Assembly: GCA_025359005.1 (NCBI GenBank)
Contig: JANYHP010000493.1
Coordinates: forward strand, 1 to 7,658
Direction of reading: 5' to 3'
From: Hyphomicrobiaceae bacterium
Lineage (GTDB): Bacteria > Pseudomonadota > Alphaproteobacteria > Rhizobiales > Hyphomicrobiaceae
Length of the DNA: 7,658 bases
Position 1 is the first letter of the stretch; each line of letters begins with the position of its first letter. Below, piece after piece: positions 5,878 through 7,658 of the stretch. The translations under genes were made by a program, and so were the position numbers. The notes beneath the pieces are model-generated. The model worked only from the letters and a program-made list of their open reading frames with translations, was not told where the DNA came from and searched no databases.

Positions 5878-6852
5878 TCAGCCAATCCCGTCATCAGGAC
5901 CGTAGGTGTAAACCGTCGAGCAGAATTCGCACGTAGCGCGCAGACGGCCGTCCTCATCGCGCAAGTCGGCGAGGGCGCCGGCGTCAAACCCCTTCAGATA
6001 ACCGAGCAAGCGGTCACGCTCGCAACGGCACTTGGCGATGAGCGGCACTGGCTCGCTGGCGCTGACGCCTTCCTCGTGAAAGAGCCGATAGAGCAGCCGA
6101 TGCGGATCTAGGGTCGGATCGATCAATTCGTGATCCTCCACCGTCGCCGCCAAGAGTTCGAGGCGCCGCCAATCCTCATCGTCCTCGCCGTCAAGGGCTG
6201 CGTCGCGCGCCTCGTCGGAGGCGTAGGTGGGCCGATGGCCGCCCCCCCGCGCAACTTTCTGGATCATCAACCCGCCCGCCCGCCAGCGCCACGCCCCGCC
6301 GGTGAACTCGCGGGCGACAGCCACGCGGATCAAGGTCGGCAACTGCTCCGACTGGCGGAAATAGGTGTGCGCCGCCTCGACCAGCGTCATCCCGTCAAGC
6401 GCGACGATGCCCTGGTAGCGCTCCATGTCGCCGCCCGGATCGATCGTCATGGCCAGATGGCCGGTGCCGAGCAATCTGGCCTGCAGATCGCGGGCGCGCC
6501 CTCCCTCAGTCACGCCTTCGACCGCGGCGGCCGGTGCATTGGCATAGCCGCGCAGGCGTCCCGGCGTCATGTAATCGGCGACGAGCAGGCCCAGCGGCCC
6601 GTCGGTTTTGGTCTGCAGAATGAGTTGGCCATCGATCTTGAGAGCGGAACCGAGCAGCGCCACCAGCACCAGCGCCTCGCCCAGCGCCACGCTGACTGGT
6701 TCGGGGTAGGCGTGTTTGACGAGCACGTCATCGACGGCCACGCCAAGGCGGACCAGCCGGCCGCTGACACCGGTGCCCGCTGTCGCGAACGGGACCACGC
6801 AATCGTCACCGACTGAGTTGCCAGGAGGGCGATGGATAGAGCGGGTCGTCAT
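5878..6852 (-). CDS. hslO: Hsp33 redox-regulated molecular chaperone
   Basis: Cytosolic holdase chaperone activated by oxidation (HslO). With start ATG 6852 it has 324 residues. The N-terminal core (about 15-220) shows DDCVVPFATAGTGVSGRLVRLG, LGEALVLVALLGSALK, LILQTKTDGPLGLLVADY and RYQGIVALDG, all typical. The linker is acidic (DGEDDEDWRR), then LFHEEGV and the C-terminal zinc redox switch C-x-C (Cys275, Cys277 in KCRCERD) plus C-x2-C (Cys308, Cys311 in CEFC). All four cysteines are present, so the switch should work. In the family, oxidation of these thiols with unfolding of the linker exposes client-binding surface. An alternative ATG at 6873 has no ribosome binding site; ATG 6852 has only GAGG at a long 12-base spacing, so the start is uncertain by seven residues. 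It is probably a single-gene unit; no heat-shock promoter was confidently found. Confidence 0.96.
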   Translation of the reverse strand: MTTRSIHRPPGNSVGDDCVVPFATAGTGVSGRLVRLGVAVDDVLVKHAYPEPVSVALGEALVLVALLGSALKIDGQLILQTKTDGPLGLLVADYMTPGRLRGYANAPAAAVEGVTEGGRARDLQARLLGTGHLAMTIDPGGDMERYQGIVALDGMTLVEAAHTYFRQSEQLPTLIRVAVAREFTGGAWRWRAGGLMIQKVARGGGHRPTYASDEARDAALDGEDDEDWRRLELLAATVEDHELIDPTLDPHRLLYRLFHEEGVSASEPVPLIAKCRCERDRLLGYLKGFDAGALADLRDEDGRLRATCEFCSTVYTYGPDDGIG

Positions 6853-6968
6853 GGAGTGCTTGGACCTCGACATACACGGACGAAAGACGAAATGGTTGCT
6901 CGCTGCACGTCGGCCTGATCGCGTGAAAAATCAAGCCCGGCGGGTCGCACATGCAAACCGGACGGCTC

Positions 6969-7039
6969 GTGGCATACCAGATGCGACAATCGCGCTTCAC
7001 TGCATTCATTGTTTTTGCTGCATCAGCGTGGTATGCCAC
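6969..7039. repeat. 71-nt nested inverted repeat with perfect 11-bp outer arms
   Basis: GTGGCATACCA (6969-6979) and TGGTATGCCAC (7029-7039) are exact reverse complements. Inside them GATGC (6980-6984) pairs with GCATC (7020-7024), and ACAAT (6986-6990) with ATTGT (7008-7012), leaving a 17-base loop; all three pairings nest. Each outer arm is also nearly palindromic by itself: TGGCATACCA and TGGTATGCCA are each one base from TGGTATACCA, the type of site bound by GntR/FadR-like regulators. It could be a pair of operators, a structured leader or small RNA, or a remnant of a tiny mobile repeat. No flanking target duplication is seen. Confidence 0.6.
7009..7037 (+). promoter_or_regulatory. Weak candidate rightward promoter overlapping the inverted-repeat arm
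   Basis: TTGTTT (7009-7014) and TATGCC (7032-7037) are spaced by 17 bases, each matching the sigma-70 consensus at only three of six positions. The -10 would lie inside the right arm of the inverted repeat, the layout expected for repressor control, but the match is weak. Confidence 0.2.
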
Positions 7040-7131
7040 ATATCAGAACGCAGAAAGGCGCTCGCGGCAGATTACCCCGATGCGCGCCGTCGCGCCCCAG
7101 CCCCCACACCTTGACCGCAAGCGAGACGACC

Positions 7132-7299
7132 ATGACCCCCACCGTCGTTGCAACCGCGCCCGCTATGACGACTACCCTGGCGCCAAGCCCCCGCCTGGCA
7201 GCCTCTCACGCGCCGCTCGAAGCCTCGTTGCTGTCCCGCGTCCTGGCCGCCCTCGACCGCGCCCTGACCACCTCCGCAGACGGCGGCCGCGGCCTGTAA
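7132..7299 (+). CDS. Possible small protein, 55 residues, unknown
   Basis: Starts MTPTVVATAP and ends LTTSADGGRGL. The first 30 residues are Ala/Thr/Pro-rich; residues about 33-46 (LEASLLSRVLAALDRAL) could form one amphipathic helix. Most codons end in G or C, as in the real genes nearby, which is the main support. There is only a weak ribosome binding site (GAG about seven bases before the ATG), no recognised domain and no close downstream partner. The Thr/Ala-rich head followed by an 'LLSRVLAALDRAL' helix is faintly like the start of DUF1127 proteins, but their defining C-terminal motif is absent here. The frame extends further upstream, to another ATG at 7009, with poorer codon bias. It may be non-coding. 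Confidence 0.3.
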   Translation: MTPTVVATAPAMTTTLAPSPRLAASHAPLEASLLSRVLAALDRALTTSADGGRGL

Positions 7300-7461
7300 G
7301 CCTCTTTTTCGATCCGCGACCGCGGCAGCCTCGCAAAGCTGCTGAAGCGCCACCCGAGGCGAGCACCGGCCGGTGGCGGGCGACAGGGTCCGTGCCCCTG
7401 CGATTTTCGGGTGATTGCCGCGCCGGACAGTGCTGCGGAACCGCACCAGCCATGGTAACCG

Positions 7462-7494
7462 TCCGGTGACCGCTTCGACTGCGGTCTGACCGGA
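7462..7494 (+). promoter_or_regulatory. Long leader hairpin covering the ribosome binding site of the panE-like gene
   Basis: TCCGGT-GACCGC (7462-7473), a seven-base loop (7474-7480), GCGGTC (7481-7486), a two-base bulge and ACCGGA (7489-7494) can form a 12-bp, mostly G-C stem. The GGAG at 7492-7495, the likely ribosome binding site nine bases before ATG 7505, contributes three of its four bases to the 3' arm. Folding would therefore hide it. No T-run follows, so it is not a terminator for an upstream transcript. A translational control element is possible; what would open it is unknown. Confidence 0.45.
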
Positions 7495-7504
7495 GCGCTG
7501 CCGC

Positions 7505-7658
7505 ATGAAAATCCTTTGCCTCGGCGCCGGCGCCCTCGGCGGCTATTTCGGCGGCTGGCTGGCCGAAGCCGGCGCCGACGTCACGTTCCTGGTGCGCCCG
7601 GCCCGCAAGGTGTTGCTCGACACCCATGGCCTCAATATCGATAGCCCGGTGGGGCCCC
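7505..7658 (+). CDS. panE: 2-dehydropantoate 2-reductase (ketopantoate reductase), N-terminal fragment cut by window edge
   Basis: Only the first 51 codons are present and the frame is still open at the edge. The protein starts MKILCLGAGALGGYFGGWL, a Rossmann fold with the G-x-G-x-x-G dinucleotide-binding motif (GAGALG, residues 7-12) followed by G-Y-F-G-G, which is highly typical of the PanE/ApbA family. Residues about 25-32 (DVTFLVRP) give the second strand, with the Arg expected to help bind the NADPH phosphate, then HGLNIDSP. Known members reduce ketopantoate to pantoate with NADPH for coenzyme A synthesis. Paralogues with other 2-keto acid substrates exist and cannot be excluded from the N-terminus alone. 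The start is ATG 7505 with GGAG nine bases upstream, inside a hairpin. Confidence 0.88.
   Translation, partial: MKILCLGAGALGGYFGGWLAEAGADVTFLVRPARKVLLDTHGLNIDSPVGP

Larger units (their letters stand above)
6853..7504. other. About 650 bp without a firmly supported gene (between hslO and the panE-like gene)
   Basis: This divergent spacer must hold the promoters of hslO (leftward) and of the panE-like gene (rightward). It is unusually long for this window. The left half (about 6880-7080) is visibly richer in A/T and holds a 71-nt nested inverted repeat. The centre contains a 55-codon ORF with strong G/C third-position bias (7132-7299). The right end holds a long hairpin over the panE ribosome binding site. 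Longer open frames across it on both strands do not look like known proteins. Confidence 0.6.

Noticed and set aside
1..7658. CRISPR arrays, tRNA/rRNA genes, insertion sequences, prophage or toxin-antitoxin genes
   Set aside because: On reading both strands I found no regularly spaced repeats, cloverleaf-like structures, transposase or integrase motifs, or matching small gene pairs.

Overview
The window is a gene-dense stretch of a GC-rich bacterial chromosome, most likely an alphaproteobacterium of the Hyphomicrobiales (Rhizobiales). The evidence is the strong G/C preference at third codon positions, the YgfZ-Tag gene pair, the form of the Hsp33 protein and the small exported protein with a C-x3-C motif. 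Genus cannot be fixed from the sequence. There are nine supported genes (one cut by the right edge) and one possible small gene. No tRNA, rRNA, CRISPR array, transposase or phage gene was seen, so this reads as core chromosome.

Left part (1-3702, all minus strand, read right to left): a small exported protein (3702-3337); an alpha/beta hydrolase, YgfZ and DNA-3-methyladenine glycosylase I, packed as a tight operon (TGA-g-ATG, then an ATGA overlap); and an unrecognised two-TM membrane protein (850-215). The first 214 bases hold no supported gene. The operon combines a hydrolase of unknown substrate, iron-sulfur enzyme maintenance and alkylation repair.

Middle part (3791-5867): a DoxX-family membrane protein followed by a one-protein VOC (extradiol dioxygenase/glyoxalase fold) enzyme on the minus strand, with a LysR-type regulator divergent on the plus strand. 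The shared 103-bp spacer carries nested inverted repeats that look like the operator. The DoxX + CatE-like VOC pairing resembles the Bacillus catDE quinone/catechol detoxification pair, but here with a LysR regulator; the function is inferred from family and layout.

Right part (5868-7658): the redox-activated chaperone Hsp33 (minus) converges on the LysR gene with only 10 bp between. Upstream of it lies about 650 bp without a firmly supported gene. This stretch holds a 71-nt nested inverted repeat with perfect 11-bp outer arms, a possible 55-residue ORF with strong GC3 bias, and a long hairpin that takes up most of the ribosome binding site of the last gene. That gene is the N-terminus of a ketopantoate reductase (PanE/ApbA-type) that runs off the window.

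No radically new system is apparent. The best leads are the LysR/DoxX/VOC module with its operator, the panE leader hairpin, and the nested inverted repeat upstream of Hsp33.
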